From an uncultured Collinsella sp. (GTDB lineage: Bacteria; Actinomycetota; Coriobacteriia; Coriobacteriales; Coriobacteriaceae): a stretch of 20,600 nucleotides of DNA. The notes below the pieces were generated by a model. The model searched no databases. It was not told the DNA's origin and saw only the letters and a program-made list of their open reading frames with translations. The position numbers were made by a program, and so were the translations under genes. Below are positions 1 to 6,845 of the stretch, in pieces. Location: contig CAAERJ010000017.1 in the NCBI GenBank assembly GCA_900758375.1, forward strand, positions 1 to 20,600, in the 5' to 3' direction. Numbering within the stretch: position 1 is the stretch's first letter; each line of letters starts with the position of its first letter.

Positions 1-21
1 CGCACGGAGTCGTGGTGTGAT

Positions 22-52
22 TTGCGTCGGTGTCCGCGCGGCTCGGTATACT
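22..52 (+). promoter_or_regulatory. Candidate pcrA promoter
   Basis: A TATACT -10 box lies at 47-52, with a weak TTGCGT -35 candidate at 22-27 (19-nt spacing, longer than ideal). Transcription would start near 59, downstream of the GTG codon at 30. This supports the ATG at 114 as the real pcrA start. The same TATACT hexamer precedes the aminotransferase and tat genes in this window. Confidence 0.45.
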
Positions 53-113
53 GGTACGGCTCAAACTATGGCGCCGCCCGCAGGCGCGCCGTCCGTCAGA
101 TGAGGAGTCGCCC

Positions 114-3014
114 ATGACCCAGCCCCTGCCCTGGGAAAAGAACGCCGCGGTACCCGTACCGCCCGCGCCGGAACCCGTGCCGCTCGATGCGTACACCGCC
201 CCTGCTGCGCCGGAGCCCGAGCTCGTTCCGCTCGACATCTACGACGCTCCCGCGCCGGCGCCCAAGCCCGCCAAACCGCTCGTCGACATCGACAGCCTTA
301 ATCCCGCCCAGCGCGAGGCGGTCCTGTCCACCGAGGGCCCGTTGCTGGTGCTCGCCGGCGCCGGCTCGGGCAAGACCCGCGTCTTGACCTTCCGCATCGC
401 ACATATGCTCGGCGACCTGGGTGTTAAGCCTTGGCAGGTTCTTGCCATTACGTTTACCAACAAGGCCGCGGCAGAGATGCGCGAGCGTCTGGCGGCACTC
501 ATTCCCAGCGGCACCCGTGGCATGTGGGTGTGCACCTTCCATGCCATGTGCGTGCGCATGCTGCGCGAGGACGCCGACCTGTTGGGCTACACCGGTCAGT
601 TCACCATCTACGATGACGATGACTCAAAGCGCATGGTGCGCGACATTATGCAGGCGCTCGGCATCGAGCAAAAGCAGTTCCCCATCAACATGATCCGCAG
701 CAAGATTAGCTCGGCCAAAAACGCCATGATCGGCCCCGAGGACATGCTCAAATCCGCCGACAGCCCCAATGACAAAAAGGCCGCGCAAGTCTACCTGGAG
801 CTGGAGCGCCGCCTGCGCGCCGCCAACGCGATGGACTTCGACGACCTGCTCGTGCGCACGCTCGAGCTGCTGCGCACCCGCCCCGAGGTGCTCGACAAGT
901 ATCAGGAGCGCTTCCGCTACATTAGCGTCGACGAGTATCAGGACACCAACCACGTCCAGTACGAGATCGCCAACCTGCTGGCCGCCAAGTACCAAAACCT
1001 CATGGTCGTGGGCGACGACGATCAGTCCATTTATAGCTGGCGTGGCGCCGACATCACCAATATCCTGGACTTTGAGAAGGACTTTAAAGACTGCAAGACC
1101 GTCAAGCTGGAGCAGAACTACCGCTCTACGGGTCATATCCTGAACGCCGCCAACGCCGTGGTACGTCACAACTCGCAGCGCAAGGACAAGCGCCTGTTTA
1201 CGGCCGAGGGCGACGGCGAGAAGATCCAGGCCTTCCAGGCAAGCGATGAGCGCGACGAGGGTCGCTGGATTGCCGGCGAGATCGAAAAGCTGCATGCCAA
1301 GGGCACGAGTTACGACGACATCGCCGTGTTCTACCGCACCAACGCCCAGTCGCGTATTCTCGAAGATATGTTTCTGCGCGCGGGCGTGCCCTACAAGATC
1401 GTGGGCGGCACGCGATTCTTCGACCGTGCCGAGATCCGCGACGTCATGGCCTACCTTAAGATGATCGTGAACCCGGCCGACGAGATGAGCGTCAAGCGCG
1501 TCATCAACACGCCGCGCCGCGGCATCGGCTCCACCTCGATCCAAAAGATCGAGCAGCTGGCGCGCGACAACCGTTGCTCGTTCTTCCAGGCTTGCGAGAT
1601 CGCGTGCGCCGAGACGGGCATGTTTAGTGCCAAGGTGCGCAACGGCCTGTCGAGCTTTGTGTCGCTGGTGCGCGAGGGCCGCCGCATGGACGGCGAGCTC
1701 AAGGACGTTGTCGAGATGATCGTCGATAAGACGGGCTTGCTGCAGGCGTTTCGCGCCGAGGGCACCATGGAGTCCGAGAGCCGCGCCGAGAACATTCAGG
1801 AATTCCTGGGCGTCGCCGCCGAATTTGAGGAGACGCACGAGGATATCGAGGGTACGCTCGAGAGCTTGGAAGAGCTGCGCGCAGCCGGCGTTGCCGACGT
1901 GCCTGCCGAGCCTGAGTCCGAGCCCGTTGTGGTGAGCGCGCCTGCGCCCGAACCGGGGCCATCTGCCCCGGCATCCTCGTTTGAGGCGCTCGTCGGCGCG
2001 CGCGATGCCGCAGGTTCCAATCCGCTCGATAGCCTAGCCGCCCCGGCGCTCTCGCCGCAGGACGCCCTGGCCGCCGCCATCGCGGGCAACGCGTATGCCG
2101 CGCCGACGGAGATGCCGGCGGGTGCCGTGCATGCCGACGAGATTGAGCGCACCTACGGTCCGCTCACCTGTAAGGCGCTGCCGGCACTCATGGAGTGGCT
2201 GGCCCTGCGCTCCGACTTGGATTCCCTGGCCGGCGAGACGCATGCCATTACCATGATGACCATCCACTCCGCCAAGGGCCTGGAGTTCCCGGCGGTGTTC
2301 GTAGCCGGCATGGAGGAGGGCATCTTCCCGCACGTGCACGACTTTGGCGGCAGCGATGACCCGGGCAAGCTCGAGGAAGAGCGTCGCCTGGCCTACGTCG
2401 CCATCACGCGTGCCCGTAAGCGCCTATTCCTGACCTATGCGGCCACGCGTCGCACCTACGGCTCGACCTCTGCCAACCCGCGCTCGCGCTTCCTCAATGA
2501 GATTCCGTTTGAGGATATCGAGTTTAGCGGTATCGGTTCTGCCGGTTTTGAGGGCACGGGCTGGGAGAAGCGCGGCGACCGTCACGGCACCTTTGGCTCG
2601 GGCATGGGTTCGGATATGTATGGCGGCAAGGTGTTCGGTTCGCATACGCGCTCGACCGGCGGTTCCGGTTCGCGCGGCGGATCGAGCTTTGACGATTTCT
2701 TTGGCGGCAGCAGCTACGGGACCGAGCGCCATCGTGGGGTCTCGCCCGACGCCGGCCGTGTTGCCTCGACCTTTGGTTCGGGTGCGCCGCGAGCCAAAAA
2801 GCCGTCGTCCAAGGTGTCTCCGACGGTGGAGCGCATGGTCGATCGCGCCAGCGCATCGCAGGACTTTGCCGCGGGCGATACCGTGAGCCACAAGACCTTT
2901 GGCACGGGTACCGTGATCTCGGTCGCCGGAGACATGATCGAGGTCCAGTTCGAAAAGACCGGCCAGACCAAAAAGCTGATGAAGGGCTTTGCGCCGATCG
3001 TCAAGCTGTCGTGA
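114..3014 (+). CDS. pcrA: ATP-dependent DNA helicase PcrA/UvrD (superfamily 1A)
   Basis: This is a 3'-5' SF1 helicase acting in nucleotide excision repair, replication restart and removal of RecA or stalled polymerase. Visible motifs are the LNPAQREAV Q-motif near residue 62, Walker A GAGSGKT at 82-88, VDEYQDTN at about 272-279, GDDDQSIYSWRGA soon after, and TIHSAKGLEF at 716-725. The C-terminal about 45 residues resemble the Tudor-like PcrA tail that contacts RNA polymerase. The ATG at 114 is preceded by GAGGAG six bases away; the frame is open back to a GTG at 30, but that codon lies upstream of the predicted transcription start. At 966 residues it is longer than typical PcrA (about 720-750). 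The extra length is a Pro/Ala/Glu-rich N-terminal stretch, a low-complexity insert near residues 588-686, and a Gly/Ser-rich stretch before the tail. The gene stands alone, with a terminator at 3168-3196. Confidence 0.97.
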   Translation: MTQPLPWEKNAAVPVPPAPEPVPLDAYTAPAAPEPELVPLDIYDAPAPAPKPAKPLVDIDSLNPAQREAVLSTEGPLLVLAGAGSGKTRVLTFRIAHMLGDLGVKPWQVLAITFTNKAAAEMRERLAALIPSGTRGMWVCTFHAMCVRMLREDADLLGYTGQFTIYDDDDSKRMVRDIMQALGIEQKQFPINMIRSKISSAKNAMIGPEDMLKSADSPNDKKAAQVYLELERRLRAANAMDFDDLLVRTLELLRTRPEVLDKYQERFRYISVDEYQDTNHVQYEIANLLAAKYQNLMVVGDDDQSIYSWRGADITNILDFEKDFKDCKTVKLEQNYRSTGHILNAANAVVRHNSQRKDKRLFTAEGDGEKIQAFQASDERDEGRWIAGEIEKLHAKGTSYDDIAVFYRTNAQSRILEDMFLRAGVPYKIVGGTRFFDRAEIRDVMAYLKMIVNPADEMSVKRVINTPRRGIGSTSIQKIEQLARDNRCSFFQACEIACAETGMFSAKVRNGLSSFVSLVREGRRMDGELKDVVEMIVDKTGLLQAFRAEGTMESESRAENIQEFLGVAAEFEETHEDIEGTLESLEELRAAGVADVPAEPESEPVVVSAPAPEPGPSAPASSFEALVGARDAAGSNPLDSLAAPALSPQDALAAAIAGNAYAAPTEMPAGAVHADEIERTYGPLTCKALPALMEWLALRSDLDSLAGETHAITMMTIHSAKGLEFPAVFVAGMEEGIFPHVHDFGGSDDPGKLEEERRLAYVAITRARKRLFLTYAATRRTYGSTSANPRSRFLNEIPFEDIEFSGIGSAGFEGTGWEKRGDRHGTFGSGMGSDMYGGKVFGSHTRSTGGSGSRGGSSFDDFFGGSSYGTERHRGVSPDAGRVASTFGSGAPRAKKPSSKVSPTVERMVDRASASQDFAAGDTVSHKTFGTGTVISVAGDMIEVQFEKTGQTKKLMKGFAPIVKLS

Positions 3015-3021
3015 TCCTGGC

Positions 3022-3151
3022 GGACCTGGGCGGGCGTATAGGGCAACATCGCCTACTCGGGCAGTCCTGCGCAAGACGGAGAGCACATTAAGTGCTCTCC
3101 TTTGCGTGCGGAACTCGCGATCGATGTTGCCCTATACGCCCGCCCAGGTCC
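3022..3151. repeat. 130-bp palindromic intergenic element
   Basis: A 30-bp perfect inverted repeat has its arms at 3022-3051 and 3122-3151. Nested almost concentrically inside is a second hairpin: a 9-bp stem at 3078-3086 / 3092-3100 with loop ATTAA, extended by CGCAA/TTGCG at 3070-3074 / 3102-3106. The segment between the two stems is also loosely self-complementary, so the whole block can fold into one long hairpin. It begins 8 bases after the pcrA stop. No obvious target-site duplication flanks it. It could be a MITE-like or REP-like element, or an mRNA 3'-end stabiliser. Confidence 0.8.
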
Positions 3152-3167
3152 TTGGGTAACGGTGCTT

Positions 3168-3196
3168 GCGAACGTCGCTCTGCTCGTTCGCTTTTT
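3168..3196 (+). terminator. Candidate rho-independent terminator for pcrA
   Basis: A 7-bp stem GCGAACG/CGTTCGC (3168-3174 / 3185-3191) is followed directly by five T residues at 3192-3196. It lies downstream of the pcrA palindrome, on the strand of pcrA. Confidence 0.65.
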
Positions 3197-3233
3197 GATC
3201 TGGAGAGCCGGGTGGGCTGATAAATAGATATGG

Positions 3234-3271
3234 CAAGGGGCTCTCCCGCACATGGACGGGAGAGCCCCTTG
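3234..3271 (-). terminator. Hairpin terminator downstream of manA, probably bidirectional
   Basis: A perfect 15-bp stem (3234-3248 / 3257-3271) encloses an 8-nt loop, 25 bases past the manA stop. The stem is GC-rich in the middle, with CAAG/CTTG ends. A modest T/A-rich stretch follows on the minus strand and a T/G-rich stretch on the plus strand, so it probably separates the convergent pcrA and manA transcripts. Confidence 0.75.
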
Positions 3272-3295
3272 TTGCGTTTGGGTTGTTGGTGCGAC

Positions 3296-4228
3296 CTACA
3301 GGTGGCTGATGATCAGTTCCATCTTGCCTTCGAGGTCGATGGAGCTGACGGTGCTCGGGGCCAACAGGTGGCTTCCCTTGTGGACGGGGTCGCCGCAGAC
3401 GGTGCCTTCGCCGTCGATGACCGACAGGCACATGAAGGGCCAGCGCTGGTCGAGGGTCTTGCTGCCGTTGACGCGCACGCGATCGACGGTGTAGCAGGGG
3501 TTGGACTCGAGCTCGGTCACGCCGTCCACCTCGGGCGCGGTCACCGTGCCGTCGGTCGGAGCCTGAGCATCAAAGTCGATGCAGTCGAGGCTCTGCTCAA
3601 TGTGCAGCGGGCGCAGGTTGCCGTCAGTGCCGGGACGGTCGTAGTCGTACAGACGATACGTCACGTCGCTCGACTGCTGCGTCTCCAAAATGAGCGTGCC
3701 GGTCTTGATGGCGTGCACGGTACCGGAATCAATCTGGAAAAAGTCGCCCTTGTGAATCGGCAACACGTTGAGCATGTCGTCCCAACGTCCTTCCTCGATC
3801 ATTTGTGCGGCCTCGGCGCGGTCCTTGGCACGCTGGCCGACGATGATCGTGGCGTCGGGCTCGCAGTCCAGCACATACCAACACTCGGTTTTGCCCAGGC
3901 TACCGTTCTCGTGCTCGGCAGCGTACTCGTCGTTGGGATGAATCTGGATCGAAAGGTCGTCCTTGGCGTCCAGAATCTTAATGAGCAGCGGGAACTCCTT
4001 GCCCTCGCAGTTGCCAAAGAGCTCGCGATGCTCGGCCCACAGCCACGACAGCGTGTGGCCGGCATACGGGCCCTCCGCAATCTGGCAGTCGCCGTTGGGG
4101 TGGGCCGAGATGGCCCAGCACTCACCGATGGGGCCATCGGGAATGTCGTAGCCAAATACGGTTTCGAGCTGGCGACCGCCCCAGATCTTCTCGTGGAAGA
4201 TCGGCGTCAGTTTAATCAAATCGGACAT
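3296..4228 (-). CDS. manA: Mannose-6-phosphate isomerase, class I (ManA)
   Basis: This zinc enzyme interconverts mannose-6-phosphate and fructose-6-phosphate in the cytosol, feeding mannose into glycolysis or supplying mannose-6-phosphate for glycans. Numbering from the second ATG, it carries the class I metal site: Q95 and H97 in IQIHPND, E115 in the GKTE segment and H172 in GTVHAI. The likely catalytic arginine R192 is in TYRLYDYDR. The length of 310 residues matches the short Firmicutes-type ManA. I prefer the ATG at 4226-4228, because GAGG lies seven bases upstream of it; the other ATG, six bases earlier, sits only one or two bases from that site. It lies 73 bases downstream of the GntR gene on the same strand, so the two are probably cotranscribed. 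Its place beside a beta-glucoside PTS operon suggests that mannose-bearing substrates are used. Confidence 0.93.
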   Translation of the reverse strand: MSDLIKLTPIFHEKIWGGRQLETVFGYDIPDGPIGECWAISAHPNGDCQIAEGPYAGHTLSWLWAEHRELFGNCEGKEFPLLIKILDAKDDLSIQIHPNDEYAAEHENGSLGKTECWYVLDCEPDATIIVGQRAKDRAEAAQMIEEGRWDDMLNVLPIHKGDFFQIDSGTVHAIKTGTLILETQQSSDVTYRLYDYDRPGTDGNLRPLHIEQSLDCIDFDAQAPTDGTVTAPEVDGVTELESNPCYTVDRVRVNGSKTLDQRWPFMCLSVIDGEGTVCGDPVHKGSHLLAPSTVSSIDLEGKMELIISHL

Positions 4229-4249
4229 ATTCATACCTCATTGTGTTGC

Positions 4250-4287
4250 GCGGGCGCTGCGTAAAACTGTTCAAAACGAGCGCCCGC
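4250..4287 (-). promoter_or_regulatory. Intergenic hairpin between the GntR gene and manA
   Basis: A perfect 9-bp stem GCGGGCGCT/AGCGCCCGC (4250-4258 / 4279-4287) has a 20-nt loop. It lies between the regulator stop codon and the manA ribosome site. There is no T tract after it on the minus strand, so it looks more like a processing or partial-attenuation structure than a full terminator. Confidence 0.5.
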
Positions 4288-4301
4288 ATGACTGCAAAAA
4301 C

Positions 4302-5021
4302 CTATGCCAACGTTACGTTGTGCAACTCAAAGCGGTCGCCAACGTTGCGCGAGACCGAATACTCAAAGGCGGCGCCGCTGTCCAAAAAGCCAATCTGGGT
4401 GAGCTCGAGCAGGGGAGAGCCAGGCTTGGTGTCCAGGCGCTCGGCTTCTTCCTCGGTTGCTGCCACGGCGCGAATGGTACGGTGGAAGCTCGAAATTTTC
4501 AGCCCGCATTGCTCGCGGATGAAATGGTAGACCGATCCGTACAGGTCCTTCTTTTTCAGCCCCGGAATCAGCTCGAGGGGCATGTAGGTGTACTCGATAA
4601 CGATGGGCTTCCCATCGGCCTGACGCACGCGCACGACGTGATAGGCAAAGTCATCCTCGGCAATTCCCAGCTGGGCTGCGATGTCCGCTGGTGGATTAAC
4701 AATCGAGAAATCGTAGACCACCGAGGTCACCTTTTCCCCGCGGTGCTCATACGAAAAGCCCTGGGCACGGTCGTTTTTGCCCTGGAAAAACGCCTGGCCG
4801 GGAAGTCCCGCCGTGTCCTTAACGTAGGTGCCCGATCCGCGCCGGCTGGTAATAAGACCTTCCTCGGTGATTTGCTCGATAGCTCGTTTGACGGTGATTT
4901 TGGAAACGCTATAGAGCTCACAGAACTCAACGACGGTGGGAAGCTTGTCGCCCGGTTTAAGAGCGCCATCCTCGATACTTCGACGAATATCTGCAGCTAT
5001 CGCCTCGTATTTGGGAATCAT
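4302..5021 (-). CDS. GntR/HutC-family transcriptional regulator (wHTH + UTRA)
   Basis: This is a sugar-responsive repressor of the GntR superfamily, HutC subfamily. Residues about 1-70 form the winged helix-turn-helix: KYEAIAADIRRSI, then the LPTVVEFCELYSVSKITVKRA region, and RRGSGTYV closing the wing. Residues about 90-239 match a UTRA ligand-binding domain, with the phrases PIVIEYTYMPLELIPGL and FEYSVSRNVGDRFEL typical of the family. The start at 5021 has an excellent AAAGGAGG site six bases upstream; the frame is open further upstream, but it would run through the AT-rich control region. The 239-residue length is normal for the family. The divergent GH1/PTS operon and the downstream manA are the natural targets. 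The effector is probably a phosphorylated sugar, as in related UTRA regulators; that is inference. Confidence 0.93.
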   Translation of the reverse strand: MIPKYEAIAADIRRSIEDGALKPGDKLPTVVEFCELYSVSKITVKRAIEQITEEGLITSRRGSGTYVKDTAGLPGQAFFQGKNDRAQGFSYEHRGEKVTSVVYDFSIVNPPADIAAQLGIAEDDFAYHVVRVRQADGKPIVIEYTYMPLELIPGLKKKDLYGSVYHFIREQCGLKISSFHRTIRAVAATEEEAERLDTKPGSPLLELTQIGFLDSGAAFEYSVSRNVGDRFELHNVTLA

Positions 5022-5051
5022 GGAACCTCCTTTCCGACATATATGAATACA

Positions 5052-5093
5052 AAAAGTAAGTATAACCCTCAACAGGGCATCCATATTACTTTT
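5052..5093. promoter_or_regulatory. Inverted AAAAGTAA/TTACTTTT pair over the GntR promoter
   Basis: AAAAGTAA at 5052-5059 and TTACTTTT at 5086-5093 form an inverted pair. A second small palindrome, CCCT/AGGG at 5066-5069 / 5074-5077, sits at its centre. On the minus strand a TATACT -10 candidate lies at 5064-5059, directly beside one box. The arrangement suits autoregulation of the GntR gene. No good -35 box is visible. Confidence 0.5.
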
Positions 5094-5130
5094 ATCTAAG
5101 AAGTTCGAGAAAGAAAAAAGAAAAAGACGC

Positions 5131-5158
5131 TTTACTTTTAAAATTAGAGCGCTATAGT
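5131..5158 (+). promoter_or_regulatory. Candidate promoter of the GH1/PTS operon with an overlapping operator box
   Basis: A TATAGT -10 box is at 5153-5158, with TTTACT at 5131-5136 as the -35 box (16-nt spacing). A third TTACTTTT box at 5132-5139 overlaps the -35, as expected for a repressor site. A strongly A-rich tract at 5108-5126 lies just upstream and resembles an UP element. Confidence 0.5.
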
Positions 5159-5201
5159 TTAAGCAACGAACGGAATCCTTCCGCACAACAGGATCGACCG
5201 T

Positions 5202-5291
5202 TTGGGGACGGTTTTGTTTTGGCGGGTTGGATATCGGTATGGCCGGTGCGCGCCCGCGCCGGATAACCTGCCAAAGCAAACCCGTCTCCAA
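5202..5291 (+). repeat. Long hairpin in the GH1/PTS leader
   Basis: Two 27-nt arms (5202-5228 and 5265-5291) are inverted copies with four differences; three of these would be G-U pairs in RNA. A GC-rich inner hairpin (CCGGTGCG/CGCGCCGG, about 5243-5262) fills the loop. Each arm is a copy of the AACCTGCCAAA...CCGTC word also found at 9144-9167. The element lies inside the predicted untranslated leader and ends 34 bases before the GH1 start codon. Confidence 0.75.
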
Positions 5292-5325
5292 CCGGAAGCT
5301 CTAGAACACGAAAGCGAGGACTTTG

Positions 5326-6726
5326 ATGGCACAGTATCAGCTGCCCAACGACTTCTTCTTTGGCGCTGCTATGTCCGGCCCGCAGACTGAGGGTCAGTGG
5401 AACCAGGGCGGCAAGCTCGAGAACCTGTGGGACACCTGGTCCATCCAGGATCTGGGTTCGTTCTACAACCGCGTTGGCTCTTACGCCGGCAATGACTTTA
5501 TGGCCAAGTACCAGGAAGACCTTCGCATTTTGAAGGACTTGGGTCTGGATACCTATCGCACTTCCATCCAGTGGAGCCGTCTGCTCGATGCCGACGGCAA
5601 CCTCAACGAGGAAGGTGCCGCGTGGTATCACGAGTTGTTCCGCGCCTCTCGCGAAGCCGGCTTGGAGCCGTTTGTCAACTTGTACCACTTTGACATGCCC
5701 ACCTACCTCTTTAACCGTGGCGGCTGGGAGAGCCGTGAGGTTGTCGAGGCTTACGCACATTACGCCGACGTCGCCTTCCACGAGTTTGGCCAGGAGATTA
5801 AGTACTGGTTCACCTTTAACGAGCCCATCGTCGAGCCCGAGCAGCGCTATCAGGAGGGCGTGTGGTTCCCGCAGCTCCACGACTTCAACCGCGCCCGCAC
5901 CGTGCAGTATCACATCTCGCTGGCGCACGCGCTGGCCGTGGCCAACTATCGTCGCGCCTATGACGAGGGCGCTATTCGCGCCGATGCCAAGATCGGCATG
6001 ATCAACTGCTTTACCCCGGTCTACACCAAGGAGAACCCCAGCGAGGCGGACCTCGAGGCCGTGCGCATGACCAGCGGCATCAACAACCGCTGGTGGCTCG
6101 ACCTCATCACCAAGGGCGAGCTTCCTGCCGACGTGCTCGACAGCCTGGCCGAGGGCGGCGTTAAGCTCCCGTTCCGCGCCGGCGACCAAGAGATCCTCAA
6201 GCAGGGTGTTGTCGACTGGCTAGGCTGCAACTACTACCACCCCACGCGTGTTCAGGCGCCGGCGAGCAAGGTCGACCAGTACGGCCTGCCGCACTTTGCC
6301 GACGAGTACGTATGGCCCGACGCCGTTATGAACGAGAGCCGCGGCTGGGAGATCTACCCGCAGGGCCTCTACGACTTTGGCATGGACTGCGCTAAGAACT
6401 ACCCCGATCTTGAGTGGTTCGTTTCCGAGAACGGCATCGGCATCATGGACGAATACAAGAACCGTGACGCCGAAGGAACCATCCAGGATGACTACCGCGT
6501 CGACTTTGTACGTCAGCACCTGGAGTGGGTGGCCAAGGCCATCGACGAGGGCGCCAAGTGCCGCGGATACCATTATTGGGCCGTCATCGATAACTGGTCT
6601 TGGGCCAATGCCTTTAAGAATCGCTATGGCTTTGTCGAGGTCGATCTGATGGATGGCTATAAGCGCCGTCTTAAGAAGTCGGCGGCCTGGCTCAAACAGG
6701 TCGCCACGACCCACGTGGTTGATTAG
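5326..6726 (+). CDS. GH1 6-phospho-beta-glucosidase
   Basis: This is a cytosolic glycoside hydrolase family 1 enzyme that cleaves a PTS-phosphorylated beta-glucoside such as cellobiose-6-phosphate. The acid/base glutamate is E166 in TFNEP and the nucleophile is E368 in FVSENGIG. At the site where non-phospho GH1 enzymes keep a glutamate that binds the sugar hydroxyls, this protein has S425 in DNWSW, which is typical of 6-phospho enzymes, with Y434 in the NRYGF segment. The length of 466 residues is standard. GAGGA five bases upstream favours the ATG at 5326 over the TTG just before it. It is first in an operon with the EIIC, EIIB and EIIA genes, so a 6-phosphorylated substrate is very likely. 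The exact sugar (cellobiose, gentiobiose, salicin or a mannoside) cannot be read from sequence. Confidence 0.92.
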   Translation: MAQYQLPNDFFFGAAMSGPQTEGQWNQGGKLENLWDTWSIQDLGSFYNRVGSYAGNDFMAKYQEDLRILKDLGLDTYRTSIQWSRLLDADGNLNEEGAAWYHELFRASREAGLEPFVNLYHFDMPTYLFNRGGWESREVVEAYAHYADVAFHEFGQEIKYWFTFNEPIVEPEQRYQEGVWFPQLHDFNRARTVQYHISLAHALAVANYRRAYDEGAIRADAKIGMINCFTPVYTKENPSEADLEAVRMTSGINNRWWLDLITKGELPADVLDSLAEGGVKLPFRAGDQEILKQGVVDWLGCNYYHPTRVQAPASKVDQYGLPHFADEYVWPDAVMNESRGWEIYPQGLYDFGMDCAKNYPDLEWFVSENGIGIMDEYKNRDAEGTIQDDYRVDFVRQHLEWVAKAIDEGAKCRGYHYWAVIDNWSWANAFKNRYGFVEVDLMDGYKRRLKKSAAWLKQVATTHVVD

Positions 6727-6845
6727 CGACCGGACGAACGTCCAGACCGCGCGCCGCCGCGCGCAACACATGGCACATCTGGTGGCAGAGGGCGACAGAC
6801 CACCGTGCGCATAGGAAAGGCCGGATTTGAAAGTTAGGAGCAATC

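Noticed and set aside
30..113. N-terminal extension of pcrA from a GTG codon
   Set aside because: The codon lies upstream of the predicted -10 box and lacks a ribosome site, whereas the ATG at 114 has GAGGAG.
3230..4264. Plus-strand open frame opposite manA
   Set aside because: It starts within the manA terminator hairpin, and ManA on the other strand has complete metal-site residues.
5040..5165. AT-rich island as a possible origin or insertion site
   Set aside because: No DnaA-box cluster, integrase or direct repeats; a divergent promoter explains it better.
5022..5291. 90-residue N-terminal extension of the GntR regulator
   Set aside because: It would be read through the AT-rich control region and leader hairpin; the ATG at 5021 has a near-perfect ribosome site and starts at the normal domain edge.
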